This document shows, one piece after another, positions 41,582 to 51,282 of a stretch of 64,000 bases of DNA. The notes below the pieces were generated by a model. It was not told the origin of the DNA, searched no databases, and saw only the letters and a list, made by a program, of their open reading frames with translations. A program made the translations under genes and the position numbers. The stretch lies in NCBI GenBank assembly GCA_029448655.1, contig JACCLO010000012.1, forward strand, positions 186,001-250,000, written 5' to 3'. Position 1 is the first letter of the stretch, and every line of letters starts with the position of its first letter. This DNA is from Wolfiporia cocos. Its lineage: Eukaryota > Basidiomycota > Agaricomycetes > Polyporales > Phaeolaceae.

Positions 41582-43468
41582 ATGTCTACCTCCCAAGCCG
41601 CACAAACTTCCCGCGTCGCATCCCCGGTACATACCCCGGTACGCGCACGCACTCCGGTAGGAACCACTCCCCCCGGAGGCGAAACAGTCAACGCCCCAAA
41701 CACGCTCCGCATCAGGAACTACCTCCCCGACTTCCTTCAAGAAATTGAGGAAGAAGTGGAGATCGAAATCGAACCAATCAGCCTATACGCACGGCTGTCC
41801 AGCACGCCCGAACAACCGGCCCTACCAGACGCGTACGGCCCATACAAACGTATTGGACGAAAGGTCCCCGACGACGTCCAATGGCCGGGAGACCAGTTCG
41901 TACGAGAAAAATTGGCGGAAGGAGTCATCCAGGACCTCAACGATGTCCGAGATGAAATGGAGATAGGCTGGAACGCCGTTTCACAGGCGGTCGACATCAG
42001 CTCTGCCTACTCGGATACGACCACTCACACCCTCCGCCGCCAACTCGACCAACGCTTTAAACGCATGTTTAAAGCAGCGGACTTACAAAGGAACTACATC
42101 ACGTTCCTCGAACAGCGTATCAAGAAGCTCGAGACCGCTGCGCCCGCCCAATCTACTAGTGGGCCATCTCAAAGTGCGATGGACCTCATGGAGGCCCGTC
42201 TCCGCAAGCTGGAAAAACAGCCAGCAGCATCATCATCCGCGCAAGCCCTCACCACGCTAGAGGCAAAAGTACAGCAGCTCGAAGCAAAGCTCGCTGCAGT
42301 CCCCACTGGCACAGTTGCCACCGGTGCGGGACCCACTATCACTATCAGGCAACCAGTTGAGAAGCCGCCGACCTTCTCTGGAGACGAGAAGTCCACTCCT
42401 GTAAAGGAGTGGCTTCAAAAGTTATCCATGTATTTTAGCGACGCCGGCATCACCAACGAACGAGAGCAAATCGTCAAAGCTCTCAGAACGCTAACGGGGG
42501 TGGCCTTCCAATATCAGGAGGCCCGTATCACAAAGGCGCGTGACCCCACTCAAAACCTCGGGACCTGGAAAGAGTTCGAGGACCAGATGACGAACACGTA
42601 CGGGAAGAAGTCCCAGGAGGAAATTGCTCGTAAAGAAATCGAGCATTACTTCGGGGACGAGGGGAAGAAGAAGGCGAAAGCCGACTTTTTCAAGTACGCC
42701 GGCCGACTGCGTGTGCTGCAAAGCCACGCTAAAACTGAAAATACAACGATGCTCAACAAGCTGAAGGACGTTCTACCTGAAAAGGTTACAGATGCCTTCG
42801 CCCTCATCGAAGTAATGTCGGTCGCCGCCATCCCAACGGACTGGGACAAGTACCTCGACAAGGCTATCGAGTTGTACAAAGTCCAGTACCGTCACGAGCT
42901 CACGGGCTCCATATTCCCGGACGATAACAAGTCCAAAGCGCCGGAGGCCCCTAAAAAGACCTCCACAAATCACATCACCACGGCTCCCACCAGTGCCTCT
43001 GCAAAGAGTACCAGCGGAGGAGCCCCGACCACGACCAAGCCGCTACCAGCAGGTGCCCAAGCGGGTGCCTACTGGTATAACATCCCTAAGACGACCAAGT
43101 GGGTGCTCCGAGCACCCCCACACAAATGCAGCAGTTGCAAGCGCGACAACTGCACCAACGGCTTCCCCGAGTGCAAGTCCAAGCCAGCAGGCCAAGGACC
43201 AAACACCGCGGCGAAAGCCACCGTCACCACCACCACCAGCGGATCACAACCGCAAGGGAAGGGACGCTACGTCCGAACGGTAACCGAGTGGATACCGGAA
43301 GACGAAGCAGACACCATACCGGCTCCGGCAGCTGCGACGGTGTCAGCAGCATTCATCACGGAGGAACCCCCTTCTCCTCCCATCATCGACGACCGCTCTT
43401 TGCCCTCACAAAGGCAGAGCCCCGCTTCGGATCTGATCAATCCGGATTTCTTCTTCGGACGCATGTGA
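41582..43468 (+). CDS. gag: Element B Gag
   Basis: About 628 residues from MSTSQAA; a frame extension to ATG 41540 exists, but this start fits the A-rich leader better. N-terminal domain, coiled coil (about 185-235), then a capsid-like core: FSGDEKSTPVKEWLQKLSMY, YGKKSQEEIARKEIEHYFG, KYLDKAIELYKVQY, ELTGSIF. The zinc stretch is atypical: CSSCKRDNCTNGFPEC has Cys where CCHC has His. Shares core layout with F gag. Intact. Confidence 0.9.
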   Translation: MSTSQAAQTSRVASPVHTPVRARTPVGTTPPGGETVNAPNTLRIRNYLPDFLQEIEEEVEIEIEPISLYARLSSTPEQPALPDAYGPYKRIGRKVPDDVQWPGDQFVREKLAEGVIQDLNDVRDEMEIGWNAVSQAVDISSAYSDTTTHTLRRQLDQRFKRMFKAADLQRNYITFLEQRIKKLETAAPAQSTSGPSQSAMDLMEARLRKLEKQPAASSSAQALTTLEAKVQQLEAKLAAVPTGTVATGAGPTITIRQPVEKPPTFSGDEKSTPVKEWLQKLSMYFSDAGITNEREQIVKALRTLTGVAFQYQEARITKARDPTQNLGTWKEFEDQMTNTYGKKSQEEIARKEIEHYFGDEGKKKAKADFFKYAGRLRVLQSHAKTENTTMLNKLKDVLPEKVTDAFALIEVMSVAAIPTDWDKYLDKAIELYKVQYRHELTGSIFPDDNKSKAPEAPKKTSTNHITTAPTSASAKSTSGGAPTTTKPLPAGAQAGAYWYNIPKTTKWVLRAPPHKCSSCKRDNCTNGFPECKSKPAGQGPNTAAKATVTTTTSGSQPQGKGRYVRTVTEWIPEDEADTIPAPAAATVSAAFITEEPPSPPIIDDRSLPSQRQSPASDLINPDFFFGRM

Positions 43469-43486
43469 AAGCTTGCCCATGTGTGT

Positions 43487-44172
43487 CCCACAATGTAACT
43501 CATAGTACCTGTATATCGGCCCCAGAGAAAATAAATTATATAAATGCTGCGAACGACCCCACTAAGTCATTTCGAATAAGTGTGGATCTCTGGGTATATG
43601 GGCAAAAAGTACAAGCACTCGCACTAGTTGACTCCGGTGCATCAATATCAGTCATCAACAGTGACTTTGTAGATTTGAAAAAACTTACAACTGCTTCACT
43701 GAACCCACCATTAAAAGTACACAATGCGGATGGGACCCACAACCTAATTGGTCAACTAACAAAACTTGTGAAAGCATACATGGTTCATGGCGAACATAAG
43801 GAAACCGTCGGCCTTGCCGTCATGAAGCTCCATGGTGTTGACCTCATATTAGGATACGACTGGTTAAAAAGGCATAACCCACATTTCAGTTGGGAAACAG
43901 GCCAGATGGATTACTTGAACTGCAAAGATCGATGTATCCATAAGAAAGAACCTAAGAAACCTTCGCAGGAAGAAAATGCCGATCTGGAAAGCGAAGATAT
44001 TACAATCTGGGATATTCCTATGGATATTATAGGGAAACCAGAACCTGAAAATCCCTTTGTCAACTGGTTAGCCACCTTTGAAGACGAAGAATTGAACGTT
44101 TTCGCACAATTGATAGAAGCTATAACACATCCAATTGACGAAAACAACACTAAGGTTGACATTGAACCCTAG
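43487..44172 (+). CDS. pro: Element B protease
   Basis: The open frame (extending up to 43099 inside gag, shifted relative to gag) carries SFRISVDLWVYGQKVQALALVDSGASISV with the catalytic DSG at about 43630, and DLILGYDWLKRHNP. It ends DIEP-TAG at 44170-44172; the RT frame (VPKEYEEFGPTVFSQ) starts at 44172, one base back. The QKW segment seen in A and C is missing here, so a small deletion rather than a designed shift is plausible. Start coordinate is approximate. Confidence 0.8.
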
Positions 44173-47100
44173 TACCCAAAGAATATGAAGAATTCGGACC
44201 TACGGTTTTTTCACAGAAAGCCAGCTACCGAATGCCAACTCGTAAGGAATACGACCACGCCATCGAAATAAAAGAAGGCGCAGTATTCCCCAAGGCAGCC
44301 AAGCCTTACGCCATGTCACCTAATGAACGTAACTCGTTAGACGAATGGATTGATGAAGAATTAGCCAAAGGCTATATTCAACCCTCACAATCACCCTTCG
44401 CATCACCCGTCTTTTTTGTAAAAAAGAAGGATGGGGGACTAAGAATGGTAGTTGATTACAGAAAACTCAATGAAATTACAGTACAAAACAAGTACCCCAT
44501 TCCAAGGATATCCGAACTCATAGATCAGTTAGCCCAAGCGTCGATCTTTACAAAGATTGATCTTCGCTGGGGATATAATAACGTTCGAATCAAGGAAGGG
44601 GACGAATGGAAAACAGCCTTCACAACTCACAGAGGGCTGTTCGAAGCTACTGTAATGTACTTTGGATTCTGTAACGCTCCAGGAACTTTTCAAGCCATGA
44701 TGAACAACGTCCTAGAAGACTTCATAAGATCTGGAAAGGTCATAGTCTACTTGGACGACATCCTAATCTTTGGAAACGACTTGAAAGAACACAGAAAGAT
44801 AGTGAAGGCAGTCCTGCAAAGGCTGCAAGATTGTGATCTTTACGCAAAGCCTGAAAAGTGCTTCTTCGAACAATCATCCATTGAATATCTAGGGATGATT
44901 ATCTCTAAAGGTCAGGTCAAAATGGACCCAACAAAATACGATGGAGTCCAAAATTGGCCGGAACCCAAAAGAGTCAAAGAAGTCCAAGCGTTTATAGGAT
45001 TCGCAAATTTCTATAGACGATTCATCAGAGACTTCTCAAGAATAGTAAAACCCCTAACCACTCTCACAAAGAAAAATCACGAATGGAAATGGGGTGATGA
45101 ACAAACCAACGCTTTCGAAACATTGAAAGCAGCATTCACTTCTGCACCAATCCTCAGGATTCCCGACCAATATCAACCATTCCGTATCGAATCAGATGCA
45201 TCTGATTTCGCCACTGGAGCAGTACTCTCACAACTAGACCCATCTGATAACAAATATCACCCGGTCGCGTACTACTCCAAATCAATGAGCGAACCAGAAC
45301 GGAATTACGAGATATATGACAAAGAACTTCTAGCCATCATAAGAGCACTAGAAGAATGGCGTCATTATCTAGAAGGTCATAAAGAATCATTTGAAGTATG
45401 GACGGACCATTTAAACCTAACATACTTCAAAACGGCGCAGAAGTTAACAAGAAGACAAGCGAGATGGGCACTATACCTCACTCGTTTCAACTTCAAACTT
45501 AATCACAAACCAGGAAAAACCATGTTACAAGCTGATCCTCTGTCACGGAGGCCAGATCATGAAGAGGGGGTGAATCTCGACAATCGAGACCAAATTCTCC
45601 TCAAACCGGAATTTTTTAACGAAGATTTCGCTGTTCGCGCAATAACAGCATACCAATTCACGAACGATGAAATCAAAGACAATGAACTTTTAGAAAGTAT
45701 CAGGAAAGCATTAATGGATAACCAAGTCACTGAAAAGTACAAGGATCTGTTAAAAGCTGGACCACGAGAATTCAAGAAGGACCTACAACAATGGAACTTC
45801 GAGAACGGTCTACTCCTGCATAATGGAAAAGTCTATGTGCCAGACATCCCAGAGTTAAGACGTAAGGTAGTAGAAATACACCACGATCTTCCCTCAGCAG
45901 GGCACTACGGACGTGACAAAACGTACGAATTAATCACCAGGAACTACTGGTGGCCAGGAATGTACATCTACGTAAAAAAGTACACAGAAACATGTGACAT
46001 GTGTCAAAGAATGAAGAATCGAGCTGAAAAGCCGTACGGCATGTTACAACCAAATCCAGTCCCTGAATTACCATGGGACACCATCACTTGCGACTTTATC
46101 ATGTATTTACCAAAGTCCAAGATCAACAAGTCCATCTACGACTCCATTATGGTGGTTGTAGACAGACTTACCAAGAGAGCACACTTCTACCCTATCAATT
46201 CTAGTTTTGGTACAAAGGACCTAACAACAGTACTATACGGAAGGTTCTATCCACAACATGGATTACCAAAACAAATTATCTCAGATAGAGGTGTTCAGTT
46301 CTCATCCGAGCTCTTTAAACTATGGTGCAAAGAGTTAGGAATTGAAAGATCCATGACGACTGCCTATCACCCGCAAGCGGATGGACAGACGGAACGAGTT
46401 AATCAAACCCTAGAACAATATCTACGGTGTTACGTTAACTCATATGAAAAAGACAACTGGTCACAGTTCTTACCCACCGCCGAATTTGCTTACAATAATG
46501 CAATTTCGGAAACAACGAAGTATTCCCCGTTCTATCTAGAACTCGGAAGACACCCAAGAGCAGGACCAGATTCCATTCAAGTTGGGGAAAATAAAGACCT
46601 CAACGAAATAGCTCAAGAGCGCTTCAATGCTCAACAAGAAGCCAAAGCAGCAATGCTTGTGGCAGGTGAACGATGGAAGTGGTACGCAGACAAAGGAAAG
46701 AAACAAACACCTTTCCAAGTCGGCGACAGAGTAATGGTGCACACCAAAGATTACCAAGATTCAGAACGAAGCTTGGCCCCTAGAGGAATAGGCCCCTTCA
46801 CAGTTATCGAGCAACTCAGCCCAGTAACATACAAGCTAAAGATGGGGTCCCAATATAGGGCATATCACCCGGTGTTCCACGCATCAAAACTCTACCTTTA
46901 TAAAACCACGGACATACCAGGAAGAGTTCAACCACTAGAAATAGAGGAAGAACCCGAAGAGTGGGAAGTGGAAGCAATCTTAAGTCATAGAATGCGACAC
47001 AATAAAAATGAATTCCTAATTCACTGGAAGGATACCACTCAGGAATCTGATTCATGGGAACCAGAAACCAACTTAACAGGTGCTGAGGAAATTCTAAATG

Positions 47101-47888
47101 AATACAAAGCAAAGTCTTTCGACGAGACACCACGACGGAGTACCCGTCAACAGAATAAACCAGTCATAATACATCAAGTATCAATGACAAATCAAGCTGT
47201 AGACGAACACCAAGTTCGCGTCGCAGACCCAGAAGACGATCCCAACTGGAAAGTAGGAGACCGTTACATCTATCCAGACGACTGGCCTTTAATGAACGAT
47301 GACGTCAACGAAGACGAATCGGAGGGTTATGACTCTGATGAAGAAAGACCTGAAAAACCTCTCAAACCCACTTCTCGATGGGTAAAAAGAGACCCGTATG
47401 GAAACTTCGTCGATGACGACATAGTTTTCAACGACTATCTTATGTTCGCCAAGGACTTTAACATAGAACAAGGAAGTTCTCGGGCGTACCCAGAAAAAGG
47501 AACTAGCCACTCAGCAGGATACGACATCACGTCGTCCAAAGATGTGGCTATCCCTCCAGGAAAGTTAGAGACTATAGAAACAGGATTAAAAATCCTACTG
47601 CCGTACGGGCACTATGGTCAACTAATGACGCGATCAAGTATGGCAAAAAGAGACCTACTGGTCGTTGGAGGAGTAATCGATTGGGATTACCGAGGAGAAA
47701 TCAAAGTTATGATCAGGAACTTCGGTAACGACTACTATCATGTGAACTCCACTGACAAAATAGCACAATTGCTAATATTGCCAGTACCCAACCCTGAAGT
47801 CAACATATCCAGCATCAAAGCATACGATGCCAGGTATGGAAACATGGGAACTAGAAAAGAAGGAGCTTTCGGCTCTACAGGAAGATAG
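44172..47888 (+). CDS. pol: Element B RT, RNase H, integrase, chromodomain and dUTPase
   Basis: 1218 residues from ATG 44232, with homology beginning at 44172. RT with [29 protein letters not shown] and Y173-L-D-D176. RNase H with SDASDFATGAVLS, YDKELLAIIRALEEWRHYLE and VWTDHLNLTYF. Integrase with CDMCQRMK, D621 (CDFIM), SDRGVQF and QADGQTERVNQ. Chromodomain EEWEVEAILSHR...FLIHWKD...SWEPETNL. dUTPase: SAGYDITS, motif 2 altered to GQLMTRSSMA, GVIDWDYRGE, DKIAQLLI, GAFGSTG. No stops. The changed motif 2 keeps the Arg-Ser pair. Confidence 0.93.
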   Translation, partial: VPKEYEEFGPTVFSQKASYRMPTRKEYDHAIEIKEGAVFPKAAKPYAMSPNERNSLDEWIDEELAKGYIQPSQSPFASPVFFVKKKDGGLRMVVDYRKLNEITVQNKYPIPRISELIDQLAQASIFTKIDLRWGYNNVRIKEGDEWKTAFTTHRGLFEATVMYFGFCNAPGTFQAMMNNVLEDFIRSGKVIVYLDDILIFGNDLKEHRKIVKAVLQRLQDCDLYAKPEKCFFEQSSIEYLGMIISKGQVKMDPTKYDGVQNWPEPKRVKEVQAFIGFANFYRRFIRDFSRIVKPLTTLTKKNHEWKWGDEQTNAFETLKAAFTSAPILRIPDQYQPFRIESDASDFATGAVLSQLDPSDNKYHPVAYYSKSMSEPERNYEIYDKELLAIIRALEEWRHYLEGHKESFEVWTDHLNLTYFKTAQKLTRRQARWALYLTRFNFKLNHKPGKTMLQADPLSRRPDHEEGVNLDNRDQILLKPEFFNEDFAVRAITAYQFTNDEIKDNELLESIRKALMDNQVTEKYKDLLKAGPREFKKDLQQWNFENGLLLHNGKVYVPDIPELRRKVVEIHHDLPSAGHYGRDKTYELITRNYWWPGMYIYVKKYTETCDMCQRMKNRAEKPYGMLQPNPVPELPWDTITCDFIMYLPKSKINKSIYDSIMVVVDRLTKRAHFYPINSSFGTKDLTTVLYGRFYPQHGLPKQIISDRGVQFSSELFKLWCKELGIERSMTTAYHPQADGQTERVNQTLEQYLRCYVNSYEKDNWSQFLPTAEFAYNNAISETTKYSPFYLELGRHPRAGPDSIQVGENKDLNEIAQERFNAQQEAKAAMLVAGERWKWYADKGKKQTPFQVGDRVMVHTKDYQDSERSLAPRGIGPFTVIEQLSPVTYKLKMGSQYRAYHPVFHASKLYLYKTTDIPGRVQPLEIEEEPEEWEVEAILSHRMRHNKNEFLIHWKDTTQESDSWEPETNLTGAEEILNEYKAKSFDETPRRSTRQQNKPVIIHQVSMTNQAVDEHQVRVADPEDDPNWKVGDRYIYPDDWPLMNDDVNEDESEGYDSDEERPEKPLKPTSRWVKRDPYGNFVDDDIVFNDYLMFAKDFNIEQGSSRAYPEKGTSHSAGYDITSSKDVAIPPGKLETIETGLKILLPYGHYGQLMTRSSMAKRDLLVVGGVIDWDYRGEIKVMIRNFGNDYYHVNSTDKIAQLLILPVPNPEVNISSIKAYDARYGNMGTRKEGAFGSTGR

Positions 47889-47913
47889 AAAAATCTTTTT
47901 AGGGACCAAAAAG

Positions 47914-47929
47914 CCTGAAGAGGGGGTAA
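47914..47929 (+). promoter_or_regulatory. Element B polypurine tract
   Basis: CCTGAAGAGGGGGTAA directly before the 3' LTR, the same string as in A although the two lineages differ. Confidence 0.8.
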
Positions 47930-48406
47930 TGTCACAGTTTTCTAGGCATTTACCTAATTTTTCCGAATTTATATCGAATTTCTCCGACTTGTCTTACGAC
48001 AAGTCCTATGCAACGTAGTTATAAAACCTAACCACGAAACGTCACTTCTCTCGAATCCTCTCGAAAGTACTAGAATACCTGACTCATAACGTTCTCGTCA
48101 GCGGCCCGTTGTATATACCGATCGGCCTATGACTCACGCATCATATGACTTAGAAACAGTCAACGTGATTCATTCTCCTGTAAGCGCACAGCATTACCGC
48201 TGGTGCGCACAGACCCATTACATTAGGGCATGCTTATCTGAACGGATTCCACATGTGTATATAAGCTGCTCATCTAAGGCGTAAGACCTTAGAACAATTC
48301 ATTGCTCTACCCCGTCGCATTAGCTCTACTACCTACTGCTACTTAGTTTCTTCGCTTGTTGCAACTAAACCGTCTCCAAAAGACACACAAGTGAGTTTCC
48401 GGGTCA
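47930..48406 (+). repeat. Element B 3' LTR
   Basis: 477 bp, one difference from the 5' LTR seen; followed by TSD TACTC. Confidence 0.95.
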
Positions 48407-48977
48407 TACTCGGTATTGGCCGTCGATGACAATTGAGCCATACCCCTGATGGGGTATGCCGGCCATGATGATTGTGTTACTACGTGATAAGATGAGATGT
48501 AACTACAGAGATAAGATACTATCTTAGATAAGATAAGGTCACGTGCTAGATGAGGCTGTAGGGCGTCAACTAGCGTAAAGCATTGATATTGAGCTAACAA
48601 ATGGGATAAATTGCTAGAAATAGCAAGGAAATTGTAGGAAACAGATATAATCTGTGACAATGTAGATGGCGCCATAGCATGACCTTATGACAATAGGAGT
48701 GCACGGCCCCCTTTAGGGTGGGCTGCTCCGTCTTAGTTACACCGCCTCTACATGTATATATACTGCGTCGTCTGGGGCTTACTCCCCAGACTTGTTATTC
48801 TGATGTATGGGCGATAGCCCTCCTCTCTTGCTACCACTAGGCGTGCGCTCTGAGTCCTCGCTGGTCACCATCAACGTTAGACAATAGAGACACAACCTCG
48901 TCTCGTCTTACGGCCCTGGGGGTTAGTCTTAGGGGATAGGGGCCTGAAGTATGTCTGTAGGAGTTTGTGTCAAGAAG

Positions 48978-49832
48978 GCAGGGAATGGTGAACCGCTCGG
49001 GTCATGGGAGGACTTTACCAAGTCCATTTTGGTGCAATACGGGAAGCAGACGGATAAGGAGATCGCAAAAAAGGAAATCTGCGGCTACTACGGTGACAAG
49101 GGAAAGAAGCTCGTTGAAGAAAATTACTTCAACTACTGTGAGCGCTTCCACACCCTAGGATGGCTCGCGGAAACCGACAACGGTACCCTCACCTGGGAAT
49201 TCACGGAGACCCTCCCCAAGAAGGTTAAGGACACCCTCAATGTCCTTAAAAAGACACCATTCTTCAAGGCTCCCACGGACATTGAGGCCCTAATCGAACT
49301 TGCGCTGGAACTCTACCAGCAAGCTTACCCTGAGAAAATCAAGGGTAGCATCTTCGAAAAACTGGCCTCATACAAGAAGCCCGAGGAGAAGAAAAAGGAA
49401 GAGACATCGGCGTCCACTTCTGCAAAGAAGTCGGACAAGAAAGACAAAGGGAAAGCCCCCGCTAAGGACAACACCCCCGCCACCCCATGCACCTACTGTA
49501 AACAAACAGGTCATGGTCACATGAACTGCCCCAAGCTCAAGGCAGACAAAGCGGCTGGGACATTCGTCCCTTGTGCGGAACAGGTTAGAAGGGAAAACAA
49601 GGCAAAGGCTAAAGCCCGAGCCCCAGTACCTTCTGGAAGTGGGAAGGGACAGTCTTCTGGCAAGAAGATGTACTCGGTGCCACTGGCAGACGGCAAGACG
49701 TACCAAGCCCGAACAATCTGGGAAGAAGTGACTAACGTCCAATCTCCCACAGCCGCCGCCCCGGCCGCCGCAACTGTCAGAACTATCCAGGTTCCTCTTG
49801 CACCAACCACGCATCTCGAAGATGTTTTGTAA
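48978..49832 (+). pseudogene. gag: Element C gag, 3' part
   Basis: Resumes after TSD AGAAG at KAGNGEPLGSWEDF and runs open to the end: capsid core (YGKQTDKEIAKKEI, GYYGDKGKKL, YPEKIKGSIFEKL), Lys/Glu tail and CCHC knuckle CTYCKQTGHGHMNC. Ends HLEDVL-TAA. The protease frame (+1) overlaps from about 49798. Confidence 0.85.
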
Positions 49833-50392
49833 TGAGCACACTGCCCCCCGAGAGGACGGGAGTGCACAGCGCCCTGAGAAAGCACACCCCTACGAAGGGG
49901 CATTACAAAAAAACCCCTGCTTGTGGGAAGCAGCACAGGTTTCTCATCACAACACGGTGTCCCAGCTCGGTATATTCGGTACCTCACCCATGGACTACGC
50001 TCAGAGGACACGGACATTAGTAGATAATGCACCTCCTGTAAAAACTATGTACCCTGACCCAACGGCTATAAAGTTCTTTTCGCTATTTAACGTACACGGA
50101 AATGAGGCCCGAGACAACAATAAGTCTTTCCGAATTGAAATCAAACTATGGGTCTATGGGAAAAAAGTAAATGCCATGGCTTTAATCGACAGCGGTGCCA
50201 GCATAAGTGTAATCGATAAGAAACTGGTCCAGGAAGAGAAGTTAGTCACCAGCAAACTTCTCGCCCCCCTGGAAATCAGAAATGCAGACGGATCTCGCAA
50301 TTCGGCAGGATCAATCGATTATGGAGTAAAGGCTTATCTGGTACATGAGGAACACAAAAGCACTGAATTTCTGTATGTAATGGACGTACAGA
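49798..50392 (+). pseudogene. pro: Element C protease, first part
   Basis: The frame +1 to gag reads DNNKSFRIEIKLWVYGKKVNAMALIDSGASISVID with catalytic DSG, then EFLYVMDVQ. Interrupted by a solo LTR with TSD ACAGA; the text continues at 50803 with ADVILGYDW. Confidence 0.85.
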
Positions 50393-50797
50393 TGTCACAG
50401 AATCTCAGAAATAGGTACCCCCCCCTGTCTCGAACCAAGGGACTCATGGTATATACGTCACGTGTCATAGAATGGACTCTGTAGAAGTAGCGTAGCGGTA
50501 TAGGTGCCTACCCCGCTGTACAGGTCACATGGTCAAGGCTTACATAAGTAGCACATGACTTAGGAGCGCTAACGCTGCGCACAGACCCTGCCTTTAGGGC
50601 GGGTCTCTAGTAGATATGCGACGTCTCCTCATGTACTTAAGCCGCGACGTTCTGGGGCTTACTCCCCAGAACTGTTATTCTAGACGTTGGGGCGTTTCCC
50701 TCTTAACTCTAAGTCTTATGTGTGCTAGTCTGGGGGTCCCACCTTGCCTTGGTAGAAGGCCCTTGGATGACGGTACGCCCTTAGGCGTTTTGTGTCA
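50393..50797 (+). repeat. Solo LTR in C protease
   Basis: TGTCACAGAATCTC...GTTTTGTGTCA, 405 bp, TSD ACAGA (50388-50392, 50798-50802). TTCTGGGGCTTACTCCCCAGAA palindrome in plus orientation; the TATA site reads TACTTAAG. Confidence 0.9.
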
Positions 50798-50802
50798 ACA
50801 GA

Positions 50803-51282
50803 ATGCGGATGTGATCCTCGGCTATGATTGGTTCCAGAAGCACAATCCAGACTTCAACTGGACAGAAGGTACCTTCGTGTACTGATGCACGGAACAATGC
50901 AAGCATGGCAAGCGTGTATCTATTTCTGAGGAAGAAGACGAAGTAGAACCACACGACATCTATCAGGTCATCGAGAATTGGCCGATCGACTTTCTAGGTC
51001 TTCCTGAAAAGGAAAACCCTTTCGTCTCTTGGATTAACACCCTAGAGGAAGGAAGCGAAGTGTTGATCAATGCCATCGAATCAGTCTTGGAAAAGGCTGA
51101 TGATGAATTTCTGACAGATGAAGACCTCCAGAAATGGAAGTCATTGGTTCCGGAGAAATACCAGGAATTCGGTCCAATGGTATTCTCTCAACGCGCATCC
51201 GAAAGGATGCCCGAATGGAAACTTTATGATCATGCCATCGACTTCCCCGATGACGTCGTGCTTCCCCTGGTGCCAAAAGCAT
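50803..51282 (+). pseudogene. pol: Element C protease end and RT start
   Basis: Reads ADVILGYDWFQKHNPDFNW, an in-frame TGA at 50883 (A has Arg), HGKRVSISEEEDEVE, EKYQEFGPMVFSQRASERMPEW and DHAIDFPDD. Protease and RT are in one frame here, unlike A. Cut at 51282 by LTR U; the rest is not found. Confidence 0.82.

Larger units (their letters stand above)
39394..48406 (+). mobile_element. Element B: near-intact Ty3/gypsy chromovirus with dUTPase
   Basis: 9013 bp, 477-bp LTRs with one difference seen (39530 G, 48066 A), TSD TACTC (39389-39393, 48407-48411). Self-priming PBS, leader, ORF1 (one TGA), gag, protease, pol with chromodomain and dUTPase, PPT. A different lineage from A. Confidence 0.95.
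38266..48659 (-). repeat. LTR W inside Y (interrupted)
   Basis: TGACACAGAACTG...AATCTGTGACA with TSD ATGTA (38261-38265, 48660-48664). About 870 bp once V and B are removed. Minus orientation (TATATACATG near 38540). Confidence 0.88.
38104..48972 (+). repeat. LTR Y in C gag (interrupted)
   Basis: Starts TGTCACAGATTTTATCTG, ends GGAGTTTGTGTCA; TSD AGAAG (38099-38103, 48973-48977). The parts 38104-38265 and 48665-48972 together match the intact copy at 53515-53987. Plus orientation (TATATATAC, TCTGGGGCTTACTCCCCAGA). Confidence 0.9.
34553..51282 (+). mobile_element. Element C: Ty3/gypsy element, nested and truncated
   Basis: 5' LTR 34553-35066, leader, ORF1, gag (split by LTR Y at 38104-48972), protease (split by LTR 50393-50797), and the start of RT up to 51282. 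There LTR U begins and pol never resumes. Relative of A and D. Stops at 36565 (TGA), 37576 (TAA), 37771 (TAG) and 50883 (TGA). Confidence 0.88.
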
